A DNA stretch of 20,066 nucleotides from Pelargonium nanum (taxonomy: Eukaryota > Streptophyta > Magnoliopsida > Geraniales > Geraniaceae): assembly GCA_036897485.1 (NCBI GenBank), contig JAYMTF010002014.1, positions 1 through 20,066 on the forward strand. Direction: 5' to 3'. A program made the position numbers and the translations under genes. Each line of letters begins with the position of its first letter. Position 1 is the first letter of the stretch. The notes under the pieces were generated by a model. That model did no database searches and was not told the DNA's origin. It saw nothing but the letters and a program-made list of their open reading frames with translations. Of the stretch, positions 8,580 through 17,431 are shown in pieces.

Positions 8580-11245
8580 ATGGGAGAAGCAGACAATAGT
8601 CCTCTGTTAAACAGCCAAGAACCAGAAACAGAGCACTCTGTTTTGAACAGAACTGGTAATGATCTGTGAATTGTGAGCTCAATTCAGCGATCTGATTGAA
8701 ATTGAATCTGAAATGGATTGATGCAGGTACTGTATGGACAGCGGTGGCGCATATAATAACGGCGGTGATCGGGTCGGGAGTGCTGTCTCTGCCATGGACA
8801 ATAGCTCAGCTTGGTTGGGTTGCTGGTCCTCTGGCCATGTTGGTGTTCGCGGCGGTGACGCTCACGGCTACGCTTCTTCTCTGCAACTGTTACCTGTATC
8901 CGGACCCAGAATCTGGACCTTCAAGAAACCGATCTTACCAAGAAGCTGTCCACTTGAATTTAGGTTTGTGTCATTAGATGTTACACAATCAAGATGTTAC
9001 TAATTGTATCTTAAAATGACATTGGGTGGTTCTACCTTGGATTTCAGGACAGAGGAGCAAATGGGTTAGCGTCATTTTTATAAATATATGCCTATACGGA
9101 GCATGTCTTACTTACACTATAACATCAGCTATCAGCATGAGGTACACAACAATTTTTTGATTTTGTTACTGAGTTTAATGATTTTGTATCCTCTGTAGTG
9201 ACACATTCTAGTTCATGTCAGTCTTCTGTTGTGATAGGACAATTTTTTGTTCTTTGAGGCAACCACGCTTGAAACGACATCATTTTGGCGTGCATGCCTA
9301 AAAAAAAATGAAAGATTGTTGTCCTATGTATCACGGTTAGAGTTTGACGTGTACTGCTGACGTAGTTTAAAATCTTAGGTGGCATGATGATGTGTCACAT
9401 TATCTGAATTTACTTACATTATAACATCAGCTATCAGCATGAGGTACACTACAATGTTCTGAATTTATTACTGGGTTAATTGATTTTGTCTCCTATGTAG
9501 TGATACCTTTTAGTCCATGCCAGCCTCTAGTTGTGATAGGGCAGTTTTTCGTTTTTTAAGGCAACCACACTCGAAACGACGTCATTTTGGCGTTCATGCC
9601 TAAAAAAATGAAACATTGTTGACCTATGTATCACGGTTGGAGTTTGACGTGTACTGTTGACGAAGTTTAAAATTTTAGGTGATATGATGACGTGTCACAT
9701 TAAAATCAGCGACAACCAGTAACATGAGTTTAATTTAAAAAAATAGCGGAGTACAAAGTCTCAAACCAGACCAAAGCTAGAAAAAAGTGTTAGTTCAAGA
9801 AAGTCAAAACCATTTAACCCTTTATCATTTGAATTCAGTTGTAATTGAATCGAGCTTCTATGAATGCAGGGCTATTCAGAAATCGAATTGCTACCACAAA
9901 GAAGGGCATGAAGCAGAGTGTACATATGGAGACACTAATTATATGATCATACTATTTGGAGTTGTCCAACTTGTGCTATCTCAGGCTCCTGATTTCCACA
10001 ACTTACAATGGATGTCCATTGTTGCTGCTCTTATGTCCTTCATCTATTCTTTCATTGGATTAGGCCTCGGTTTAGCAAAGACGATAGGTAAAGACGATGA
10101 TTTCAATTCGCTCCTGAATTCGTACTCATGAAAATAAGTAATATATGTTGTCAATGAAATTGCAGAAGATGGATATGTAAAGGGGAGTATTGGTGGAATT
10201 GCAACATCTACAGCAACTGATAAAATGTGGTTGGTGGCACAAGCAATTGGAGACATTGCATTTTCCTATCCATATTCCATGATTCTTCTTGAGATTCAGG
10301 TTAATGAAACTTACCACTTTTCAATGAAGTTTTTTAAACATTCCAGCTCTATAAAGAAACAAATTATGTGCACAGGCAGGAACGGATATAGGAAGAGGGC
10401 TGTGGGGGCAGTTGCCTCCACTGAACATTTTTTTGTTGAGAATTTACCGTGTATTTTTATTTATTTTCATTTTTGTCCCTACTATTTTTTTTTAAATTTT
10501 GCCCCCATTGAATGTTGAATCTTTTAATATGCCCTATTAGTTTAAAATATTTTTCTCATTACCCTATAATTTCGCTCTCACTGAATAAATATTTTGGATC
10601 CGTGCCTGTACACAGGATACCTTGAAGTCCCCGCCGCCGGTAAATCAGGCAATGAAGAAGGCCTCAACTATTGCAATCACTATCACAACCTTCTTCTACC
10701 TCTGCAGTGGGTGTTTCGGGTATGCAGCGTTTGGGGATGCCACTCCCGGGAACCTCTTGACAGGTTTCGGGTTTTACGAGCCTTTTTGGCTCATCGACGT
10801 TGCTAATGTTTGTATTGTGATTCATCTTCTTGGGGGATATCAGGTATATTGTCAGCCAATGTATGCAAATATCGAAAGATGGTTAGTCGATAAATTCCCG
10901 AACATGGGACTCACAAAAAGTGGCTACACCTTGAAGCTCCCATTGTTGCCACAACTTAGATTGAGCCTTTTAAGGTTGTGTGTCCGAACAACTTATGTTT
11001 TGTCAGTAACTATAGTTGCAATCATCTTCCCATACTTCAACCAGGTTATTGGGGTTATAGGAGCACTTACATTTTGGCCTTTAGCTATATATTTTCCTGT
11101 AGAAATGTACTTTGTGCAGAGGAATGTTGATCCATGGACAAGAAAGTGGATCCTACTTAGAACTTTCTCAATTGTTTGCTTGGTGGTCTCAACTTTTGCC
11201 TTCATTGGGTCAGTACAAGGACTTGTGACAGCAAAGCTGAGCTAG
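8580..11245 (+). CDS. Amino acid permease (AAP7-like), copy B, six exons
   Basis: Second AAAP-superfamily proton/amino-acid symporter, predicted plasma membrane protein with about 11 membrane segments. Proposed exons are 8580-8655, 8727-8963, 9048-9141, 9870-10087, 10166-10299 and 10616-11245, joining in frame to 462 residues. The start is MGEADNSPLL, followed by a phase-1 intron after NRT, as in copy A. Visible motifs: AHIITAVIGSGVLSLPW, NCYLYPDPESG, KSNCYHKEGHE, QAIGDIAFSYPYS, LEIQDTLKSPPP, GYAAFGDATPGNLLTGFGFY and YFPVEMYFVQRNVDPWTRKW. In the first membrane segment SLAW of copy A reads SLPW here. It has an intron within the NLG/QR codons that copy A lacks, and lacks the intron after GGYQ that copy A has. 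Intron 3 holds a tandem duplication and intron 5 a hAT-like MITE. All exons are open, so the gene looks functional. Confidence 0.93.
9109..9702. repeat. 302-bp tandem duplication covering the end of AAP-B exon 3
   Basis: The sequence from 9109 to about 9402 is repeated, diverged, at 9411 to about 9702. The first 33 bases of copy 1 are the end of exon 3 (TACTTACACTATAAC to GCATGAG, then GTACAC). Copy 2 at 9411-9443 repeats them with one change and keeps the GTACAC donor. The rest of the unit is intron sequence, including CATTTTGGCGT, ATGTATCACGGTT and TTTGACGTGTACTG in both copies. Many scattered substitutions and short indels show that the event is not recent. No acceptor-like tract directly precedes the second copy. 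Confidence 0.93.
10375..10606. mobile_element. hAT-like MITE in AAP-B intron 5, abutting the splice acceptor
   Basis: A 232-bp non-autonomous element. The left end reads GGCAGGAACGGATATAGG and the right end, reversed, GGCACGGATCCAAAAT, a short imperfect terminal repeat of the CAGGGGCGGATCCA kind known from plant hAT elements. The flanks TGTGCACA (10367-10374) and TGTACACA (10607-10614) match at 7 of 8 positions, the duplication length of hAT elements. The interior is AT-rich with TTGCC(C/T)CC and GCCCCCATTGAA motifs. A related copy in the opposite orientation lies at 16391-16596. The right duplication is followed by a single G that completes the intron's AG. Confidence 0.8.
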
Positions 11246-11967
11246 GGTATTGAAGTTGCATCACTAGTGTTTGTTCTTTTCCGGGAGAAGAAAAGCAGTT
11301 CAGTGCACGAGACTCCCTGTGTTGTGTGTATATGTATATATATAATGCTTTAAATGAAGTTTGATGTGTTGCCAAGATAGAGTAGGATGTGCTTGCAGGA
11401 TAGAAAGCACATATTTATAATTTCCATTCTCTATGTGCAACAAGTTAAGATGACAAGGCCATTTGCTATTGATAAGAGAGCCTACAATATACACACTTGA
11501 CAACTCCAAACAACATCCTATCAGTATTTATTCAAGAATATGGCAAACATATCATGTGGGACAGAGTTTACTACAATCAAGATCAGTTGTAGTCTATCCT
11601 ATTATAAGTGAAGAATACAAATAAACATTGTTCATGCCACCCAAAAACCTATAAGTATATAAGACGAATTATGAAGTGACACGTGATACTAAATGCTACC
11701 TCTACACACAGAGTGGTTAACAACAAAATTAATATTCACAAAGGGTTTCAAGAGCCCGAAACTCCACCAACCCTAAAATTCAAAGCTATTTTAATGTTGA
11801 AATTTTAATTTGATTTCTAAGGAGAGATTCACTCAGCTGCTGGCGACCACTAACTAGACAAACAACATGTTCGACGAGTACGATCTCTTCCTACGAGTTA
11901 GTGGGGACCCAAACTGGAAGAGAATGATCTTTGGTCTAAGATCTATGCCCAAAGAGTATTACACTAA
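11246..11967. other. Intergenic region after AAP-B
   Basis: AT-rich, with a short TATATGTATATATATA tract near 11327-11343. Its first part is probably the AAP-B 3' UTR. I see no gene or clear element. Confidence 0.6.
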
Positions 11968-12915
11968 GGGCTTGTTTGGGTTATCTACTTGAATTGTCTG
12001 TAGAGGTAGCTGGAAGAATGTAAAATGTATGTGGATAATAATAATTTGTTTGGTAAGCAATGTCTGGAAGGAGATTGAAAATATATTTTGGAATATGAGA
12101 TTGTTTGGTAAATTTTTCTGAAAGCAAATATATTATTTTGAAATGACTAAAAAGTCTTTTGATGAACAAATAGAAAAAATAACTATGTGGTCGACCCTCT
12201 CTCTGGTTGGTCAACCCTCATATATGATTATTGACAAATATCATATCATCTAACTACGTGGTCAACATTCTCTGTCTATGGTCGACCCTCATATGTAACA
12301 ATGTGGTCAATCCTCTTTTTCTGAAGTCGACCTCTCTGTCTATCCTCCTCATGATCCATGGTCGACCATCATCTGTGTGTGGTCGACCTTCTCTGTCTAT
12401 CGACTACCTCCTCTTGCTTCATAATCTACCCCTATCTGTTTGTGGTCGACCTTCATCGTACTTCTCTTTCTTCATGGTCGACCCATTTTGTCTACCTTCA
12501 TCTTGCTCAATGCTCTACCATCATTTGTCTGTGGTCGACCTTCTCTATCTATCGATCACCTCCTCTACCCTCATATGTTTATGGTCGACCTTCATTGATC
12601 ATCTCTTTCTCCATGGTCGACCATCTTTATCATTCTCTTACTGCAAATTCTGTCCTCTCTTCTATTTTTCAAATCGATATAGAGATTAAGAATGGTGCTG
12701 GAGATGGGGCAAGATGATGAAGGTTATTTTGGGTGGAGATATTCCACAAAAGCTACAGTAACTCCCACATGAGCCTCCCACCTCCTGTAGGAGCTCCTGT
12801 AGAAGAGAAAGTCTGGAAGTTGAAGCTACAGTAAACCAATAGCCAAACATCTTTTGGATCAAATGTCTATAGAGATTGGTTATGCAAGAGGGGAGTAGAT
12901 GAACCAAACGACCGC
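11968..12915. mobile_element. PIF/Harbinger-like non-autonomous element, 948 bp
   Basis: The left end is GGGCTTGTTTGGGTTATC and the right end, reversed, GCGGTCGTTTGGTTCATC. They continue to about 24 bases with roughly three quarters identity. The GGGC(C/T)TGTTTGG start is typical of Tourist/PIF-Harbinger ends. TAA lies at 11965-11967 and again at 12916-12918, the expected 3-bp duplication, and the flanks share the longer string CTAAGG. No transposase frame survives inside. The interior contains the GGTCGACC repeat tract. A hAT origin with an 8-bp imperfect duplication (CACTAAGG/CGCTAAGG) is the alternative reading. Confidence 0.68.
12184..12625. repeat. Degenerate array of GTGGTCGACC/ATGGTCGACC units
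   Basis: About thirteen copies of (G/A)TGGTCGACC or close variants (GGTCAACC, AGTCGACC) occur within 440 bases, mostly followed by pyrimidine-rich spacers such as TTCTCTGTCTATC or CTCAT. The core GGTCGACC is an 8-base palindrome with a SalI site. Spacing is irregular (about 18 to 64 bases). Open frames across it translate to repeated CGRPS or VVDL strings, an artefact of the array, not a protein. Confidence 0.9.
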
Positions 12916-12920
12916 TAAGG

Positions 12921-13247
12921 CCTACATCTCGCAGGCATATTGTTGTTTTCACTCATCGTCTTTCATACATCATAGGGAGCGTTCATCTTCAATGTCTGAG
13001 ACATCCGTATTGATGAGTTCTAGTTGTGTGTTACTCGCACTCTAGGCTAGAGGAACTCCTCGATGAGTAGAAGAGGATACGGGTAAACTTCTCCAGCAGG
13101 AGGCAACAAGAGAAGGAGGCAAGAGTTCAAGAGCAAATGAAGAGGGTGCATAGCTATGACTAGGCCAACTCTTGCTCAAGGACGAAAATCCATCGCAAAT
13201 TCTTCGCAATTTAGGACAAAACATACCGTCGCAAATTTGTCATAGTG
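12921..13247 (+). mobile_element. CACTA-like transposon 3' end with a transposase-tail remnant
   Basis: The segment ends in TTTGTCATAGTG (13236-13247), a CACTA-type terminus (CACTATGACAAA reversed). Before it are three TCGCAA units: ATCGCAAATTC, TTCGCAATTT and CGTCGCAAATTTG (13190-13238). Upstream, the plus strand at about 13075-13159 reads RQQEKEARVQEQMKRVHSYD then a stop. This charged, glutamine-rich coiled coil resembles the C-terminus of plant En/Spm (Ptta) transposases. The frame is broken upstream by stops. The 5' boundary is unknown and may underlie the neighbouring PIF-like insertion. Confidence 0.55.
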
Positions 13248-13647
13248 AAAACAATGATTATAAGTTGCCAACAAAATTCTTGTTGTGGTTGTATTTTAAA
13301 ATTTTCAATTCAAACTATTTGTTTAGTTAAAATTGTAAATGCATTTGACCCTTTGTGTAGCAAAAACAAACGTGGTACATGACCCGGTGACCCTATGAAG
13401 ATACTCTCTGTTTTATAATTATATGTTGTTGCTCAAAAGTCAGAATAGAAAGAGTGCATAGACAGCATTGTGCACAAGTAACTTGCAAAAAAAGATAATA
13501 ATTTGAATAATTAAATTCAGTCAACTTCAATATATATTTTTATACCTTTATTAAAAAAGTTTATTGTCGAGAGCGTTTTATTGTGCACTGGTCCCTTGTT
13601 GACTATAATCACTTGTATTCAAAAATTTAAGAAAAAAAACTACTAAC

Positions 13648-13782
13648 AGACATTTAAGTTTTTTTATCAGCAATAGGTACTTATTCCAGTAAAATGAATT
13701 ACAAGTACAAGAGGCCTAAGGGCAGTGAAAACACAAAGAGCAAACTTAGCTCTAATGAGATGAGAGAGAAGACATTTAAGTT
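13648..13782 (-). mobile_element. 5'-truncated LINE tail with a perfect 13-bp target duplication
   Basis: AGACATTTAAGTT occurs at 13648-13660 and again at 13770-13782. Between them lie about 109 bases that on the minus strand read GGCCTCTTGTACTTGTAATT, TTTTACTGG, AATAAGTACC, TATTGCTGAT, then a run of A next to the duplication. A long perfect duplication, a terminal A-run and this kind of tail are the marks of target-primed LINE insertion. Only the 3' UTR remains. A SINE is possible, but I saw no tRNA-like A and B boxes. Confidence 0.82.
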
Positions 13783-14560
13783 AACGTATGAAAAAATTGA
13801 TTTAGTGTGAAATTGAACAAATGTGTTTTTCGTGAAGATGATATGTATTGTTGAATGATGAGATTTGAATAAACAAGCTCCACAACAATATTAATCATGT
13901 GGTCAAATAGATGAATTGTGAAAAATTCGTTTCTATTTCGATTTCTTGAATACAAAAACCCCTAGAATTCGAGGGAAGAGGTGAGAACTTTAACTTGTGA
14001 CCAAGCCTCAAAAGGGGATTAGTCTGAGACTCTGAGTGTTGTTAAACGGCTTAAAAGTGTCAACCGCGAGTTTGTAGACCCACTTAGGACACCTTATGTT
14101 ATTAAAAAAAAAAAGACAGAGTGACCACATGCAATTCTCCACCAGATCAGAACCAGAAGAGAAAAAAAAATAACATTCCAATGCACAAAAGCAGCATAAA
14201 TATTCTGGTTAAACAGCAACGAAAAATCAGCCCATGATCTTGGATATCTTGATTCTTGCCGCCAACAAAGCAACACAACACAAAACACAAAAGCAGAGCT
14301 CGTAATTTTCAGACCATGCACACGAGCATCATCATCAAACCAACTAACCTTAACTTCTGCAAAGTGAAAAACAATTGTGTGACCAAAGTGTAAAGCCACC
14401 CACACCCCAATATGTCTCGGCCGGAAGATGATGAGAGAGAAGAGTTGACCGAGCAAGCGTCGTGTGGGTGAGCTACCAGCTCTTCCCTCACACTCACACG
14501 CACCGCAGCGTTGAATTCTTTAATAAATTCATGCCCCTTTGATGCTCTTCACAATCCTCA

Positions 14561-14570
14561 TGCAATTGCA
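14561..14570. promoter_or_regulatory. Palindromic E-box (TGCAATTGCA) before MYB80
   Basis: A 10-base palindrome with a CAATTG E-box sits about 34 bases upstream of the MYB80 TATA box. In Arabidopsis, tapetal bHLH factors (DYT1, AMS) act above MYB80, so a bHLH site here would make sense. That link is inference. Confidence 0.3.
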
Positions 14571-14603
14571 CTGCAAAAAACTAACTCCCAAATCAAATTT
14601 TAT

Positions 14604-14610
14604 TATATAA
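14604..14610 (+). promoter_or_regulatory. TATA box of MYB80
   Basis: TATATAA, inside TATTATATAAACC, lies 78 bases before the ATG at 14688. It is the best core promoter candidate for this gene. Confidence 0.6.
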
Positions 14611-14687
14611 ACCTTTCCTTAGATATATGAGCATAAGCTTTACTAATCCACTAGAAAATTTGATACTCGAATTCGCCATTATAAGAA

Positions 14688-15912
14688 ATGGGTCGCATAC
14701 CTTGCTGCGAGAAGGAAAATGTCAAGAGGGGTCAGTGGACTCCTGAGGAAGACAACAAGCTCTCCTCCTACATTGCCCAACATGGCACCCGAAATTGGCG
14801 CCTCATCCCCAAGAATGCTGGTTTGTACTCGTAACGTTCCATTTTCATTTCCTGCAAAAACACTCAGTAGGACAAGTGGTTGATTTCACTTGTTCCCTCG
14901 AGGTCTCAGCTTCTAACCTCGGTGTATGTAAACTAAATGATCCTTGTGTTTTTTGCCCAAAAAAGGCCTGCAAAGATGTGGCAAGAGTTGTAGGCTGAGA
15001 TGGACTAATTACCTTCGTCCCGATCTCAAGCACGGACAGTTCTCAGACGCAGAGGAGCAAACCATTGTGAAGCTTCATGCTGTCGTTGGCAACAGGTAAA
15101 CGTGAGGAGTGCTCGTTGATTCATTGTTCTTTTCAAATGAGATAGTTTGTAATTTTTGTGTGCGTTATGGGGCTTTTTGCAGATGGTCGCTAATTGCTGC
15201 CCAGCTGCCTGGCCGGACTGACAATGATGTGAAAAATCACTGGAACACGAAGCTGAAAAAGAAGCTTTCGGGTATGGGGATTGATCCGGTGACCCACAAG
15301 CCATTCTCTCATCTAATGGCTGAGATCGCCACCACGCTCGCGCCTCCTCAGGTGGCGAACCTCGCAGAAGCAGCCCTTGGATGCTTTAAAGACGAAATGC
15401 TCCATCTCCTCACCAAGAAACGAATCGATTTCCAGCTTCAACAATCTAATATGTCCCCCGGGAACCCCACGAACACTTACATGGTAAATAAACATGACGA
15501 GAAAAATGATACTATTGAGAAGATAAAACTAGGATTGTCAAGGGCAATACAAAAACCCGAGATGGTACCCGCGAACAAGCCTTGGGACTCGACTGGAGCA
15601 ACATCAGGAAGTTTTGGTGGGGCGTGCAGTGCTTTCCCGGGGACAGGTGTCTCGGGATTTCAGTATGGGCCGACATCTTTCACCAATGAAGGCGCTGGAT
15701 CGCCATGGAACCAGAGTATATGCACGGGAAGCACGTGCACGGCGGGAGAGCATCAGCAAGGGAGGTTGGATGAAAAACTCGAGGATGAGGAGGAGGAGGA
15801 GGAAACCCGAGGTAGAAAAGATATAAGCAACCTATCGAGCATATTCAATTCTGACTGTGTACTATGGGATTTACCATCCGATGATCTAATGAATCATGAT
15901 CCGAGAGTTTAA
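14688..15912 (+). CDS. MYB80: R2R3-MYB transcription factor MYB80 (tapetum/pollen regulator)
   Basis: Exons 14688-14820, 14966-15095 and 15183-15912 join to 330 residues, close to the Arabidopsis protein. R2 covers about residues 14-61 with tryptophans 17, 37 and 57. R3 covers 67-112 with F70, W89 and W108, the usual R3 pattern. After the DNA-binding domain comes the MYB80 signature [20 protein letters not shown], then [20 protein letters not shown]. The tail has an acidic EDEEEEEE run and ends [18 protein letters not shown]. Known role: a nuclear activator in anther tapetum, downstream of TDF1 and AMS, controlling tapetal cell death and pollen exine formation. Both introns are at standard R2R3-MYB positions (inside G45 and R88). 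The first acceptor is odd: a run CCCAAAAAAG (ending 14965) instead of a pyrimidine tract. Assignment is strong over the whole N-terminal half. Confidence 0.96.
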
Positions 15913-16390
15913 GGAATCTTAGAGACAGAGTGAGGACAAGAATAAACAATGACAAATGATGCAAATGTAATTAGAACATATTTCACAAATTGCAATAATG
16001 ATTAACAGTAGCAAAATATTTAATGTTGTTCTCAAATTGTCTAAGGATTTCAATTTAATTTCACAAACTCAATCCTTTGGCCTCAGAAACAAGTAAAGAC
16101 CCTGAGATCTCAGAAAACAGATTAATATGCAAATAAAGGAAGGTTGGAGACATACCGCGAAGATCACAGCACGTAACTGAGCGCCTGAGACGTAGATTCG
16201 AGCTCTACACAGCTCCTTCAAGACAGAGATGTAGAATGAAGAAGATGATACATTCAACAAAGCTTAATTGCAGCTACACTTTGCCTTTTATATTAGCCTG
16301 CATGATAATCAGTAACCTTTCATGCTGTCATATTTGATTCGAGAACTCCTCTCGATATTCTCTTGATCCCTTGCTAGCTAGCTCCTGCAA

Positions 16391-16596
16391 AGGCCGGATC
16401 TAGAATATTTACTCAGTGGGTGGCGGCAAAATTATAAGAAAATGATAAAAATGTTTTATAATAATGGCATACGGAAAGAATTAACATTTCAGTAGGGGCA
16501 AATCTAAAAAAGTGTAAAGTTAAAATTGAAAAACAACAAAAATACATAGTAAATTTTCAACAAAGTTCAGTGTGGGCAGTTGCCCCCACACACCTG
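16391..16596. mobile_element. Second copy of the hAT-like MITE, reverse orientation
   Basis: Reversed, this stretch matches the AAP-B intron 5 element along most of its length: a GGGGGCA(A/G)(C/T)TGCC block, CACTGAAC, TTGTTGAAAATTTAC, TATTTTT, TTTGCCCCTACTGAA, TATGCC, ACTGAGTAAATATT and GATCCGGCC. One end is shortened relative to the intron copy, and I could not find a clear target duplication. It is older or internally deleted. Confidence 0.72.
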
Positions 16597-16752
16597 ATCA
16601 TCAGCTCTCATTTGCAGTGGTTATTGCTTCTATTTTTCTATTGAGCTTTTGCAAAATCTTACTGGTATCCTCATCGGAAGCTATATCTTGTATCAATCGA
16701 TCTTCGAATAGAAATTAAGGTGCTGATATGGATATATTTCATTCTCATTACT

Positions 16753-16771
16753 TTAATAATAATAATAATAA
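16753..16771. repeat. (TAA)n microsatellite
   Basis: Six AAT/TAA units in AT-rich intergenic DNA. Confidence 0.8.
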
Positions 16772-17335
16772 ATTAAAAAAATTGTTGTTGTAATTTTCAA
16801 TGTTGTATTTCATAGAGCTCACAAGTTGTTGGGATACAATTTTTTGGGATTGTAACGGCTTTCTAAAGACAATAATTTTGTAAATGTAATTTTTTTTTAA
16901 TGATTTAGTTTTTTTTATAAATAAATACATAGATAATAGTGTCTTCAAAAAAAAAAATACTTAGATAATAGAAAGTTTTGTAAAAACTTCTTTTTTCCAA
17001 AATTTAACGTGAAAATTGCACATGACATTAAAGTTTTTTATTTATAATTTTTTGCATAATGAACTTAATTCATGAAAAACTGGCCTGTCATGATAATAAT
17101 CGTTTTGTATTTGAAAAAAAAAAAGTTAAATGGTTACTTTCAATAGAGAATTTAAAATTTTAATAATTATATTTACTGTGCATAAATTCAATACTTGCGC
17201 AAACGTTAAATTTCAATGTTTTGATAATTTACACTTGGACTAATAATCATAGAATATAAGAATGAATAAAATAACGGCAAAATTTGAGAGCTTAGGATAA
17301 TATTATAGTATATTAAAAGAATAGAAAGATAAATG

Positions 17336-17367
17336 TGACCGTTGGGATGAGAAATGTAACCGTTGCG
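17336..17367. promoter_or_regulatory. Pair of MSA-type (MYB3R) elements
   Basis: TGACCGTTGGG (17336-17346) is the complement of CCCAACGGTCA, a perfect match to the mitosis-specific activator consensus YCYAACGGYYA. TAACCGTTGCG (17357-17367) is the complement of CGCAACGGTTA, matching at 10 of 11 positions. Both face the same way, 21 bases apart, and lie about 60-90 bases before the likely TATA region of the gene at 17602. MSA elements bind three-repeat MYB proteins and drive G2/M expression. Cell-cycle control of the downstream gene is inferred. Confidence 0.6.
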
Positions 17368-17422
17368 AATCCGAGGAGTTTTTTTCCTCAATATTCTAGT
17401 ACAACTCAGGTGCTCTGCAACG

Positions 17423-17431
17423 ATTTAAATA
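17423..17431 (+). promoter_or_regulatory. TATA-like box of the membrane-protein gene
   Basis: ATTTAAATA lies about 170 bases before the ATG at 17602. The intervening pyrimidine-rich, CT-rich stretch (17440-17600) looks like a 5' leader. Confidence 0.45.

Larger units (their letters stand above)
13248..14687. other. Region upstream of MYB80
   Basis: AT-rich, no gene recognised. It contains a small LINE insertion (listed) and, near the right end, the MYB80 core promoter. Two overlapping minus-strand open frames at 14094-14503 show no family resemblance and are taken as chance. Confidence 0.6.
15913..17335. other. Intergenic region between MYB80 and the membrane-protein gene
   Basis: AT-rich. 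15913-16040 is the likely MYB80 3' UTR. A minus-strand open frame at 16069-16260, followed by a donor-like CGCG|GTATGT, is unrecognised. A hAT-like MITE relative lies at 16391-16596 and an (AAT)n run at 16753-16771. 16772-17335 is very AT-rich with several A and T runs and no gene. Confidence 0.55.

Noticed and set aside
12231-12717. Two long overlapping plus-strand frames with repeated CGRPS/VVDL strings that look like a repeat protein.
   Set aside because: They arise from the GGTCGACC DNA array, are open in more than one frame, and show no conserved protein pattern.
14094-14503. Overlapping minus-strand frames upstream of MYB80, one rich in hydrophobic residues.
   Set aside because: No motif or splice context; hydrophobicity reflects the T-rich strand.
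16069-16260. A minus-strand open frame (MLNVSSSSFYISVL...) followed by a GTATGT donor-like site, possibly a first exon.
   Set aside because: No recognised protein family and no partner exon could be read downstream on the minus strand.
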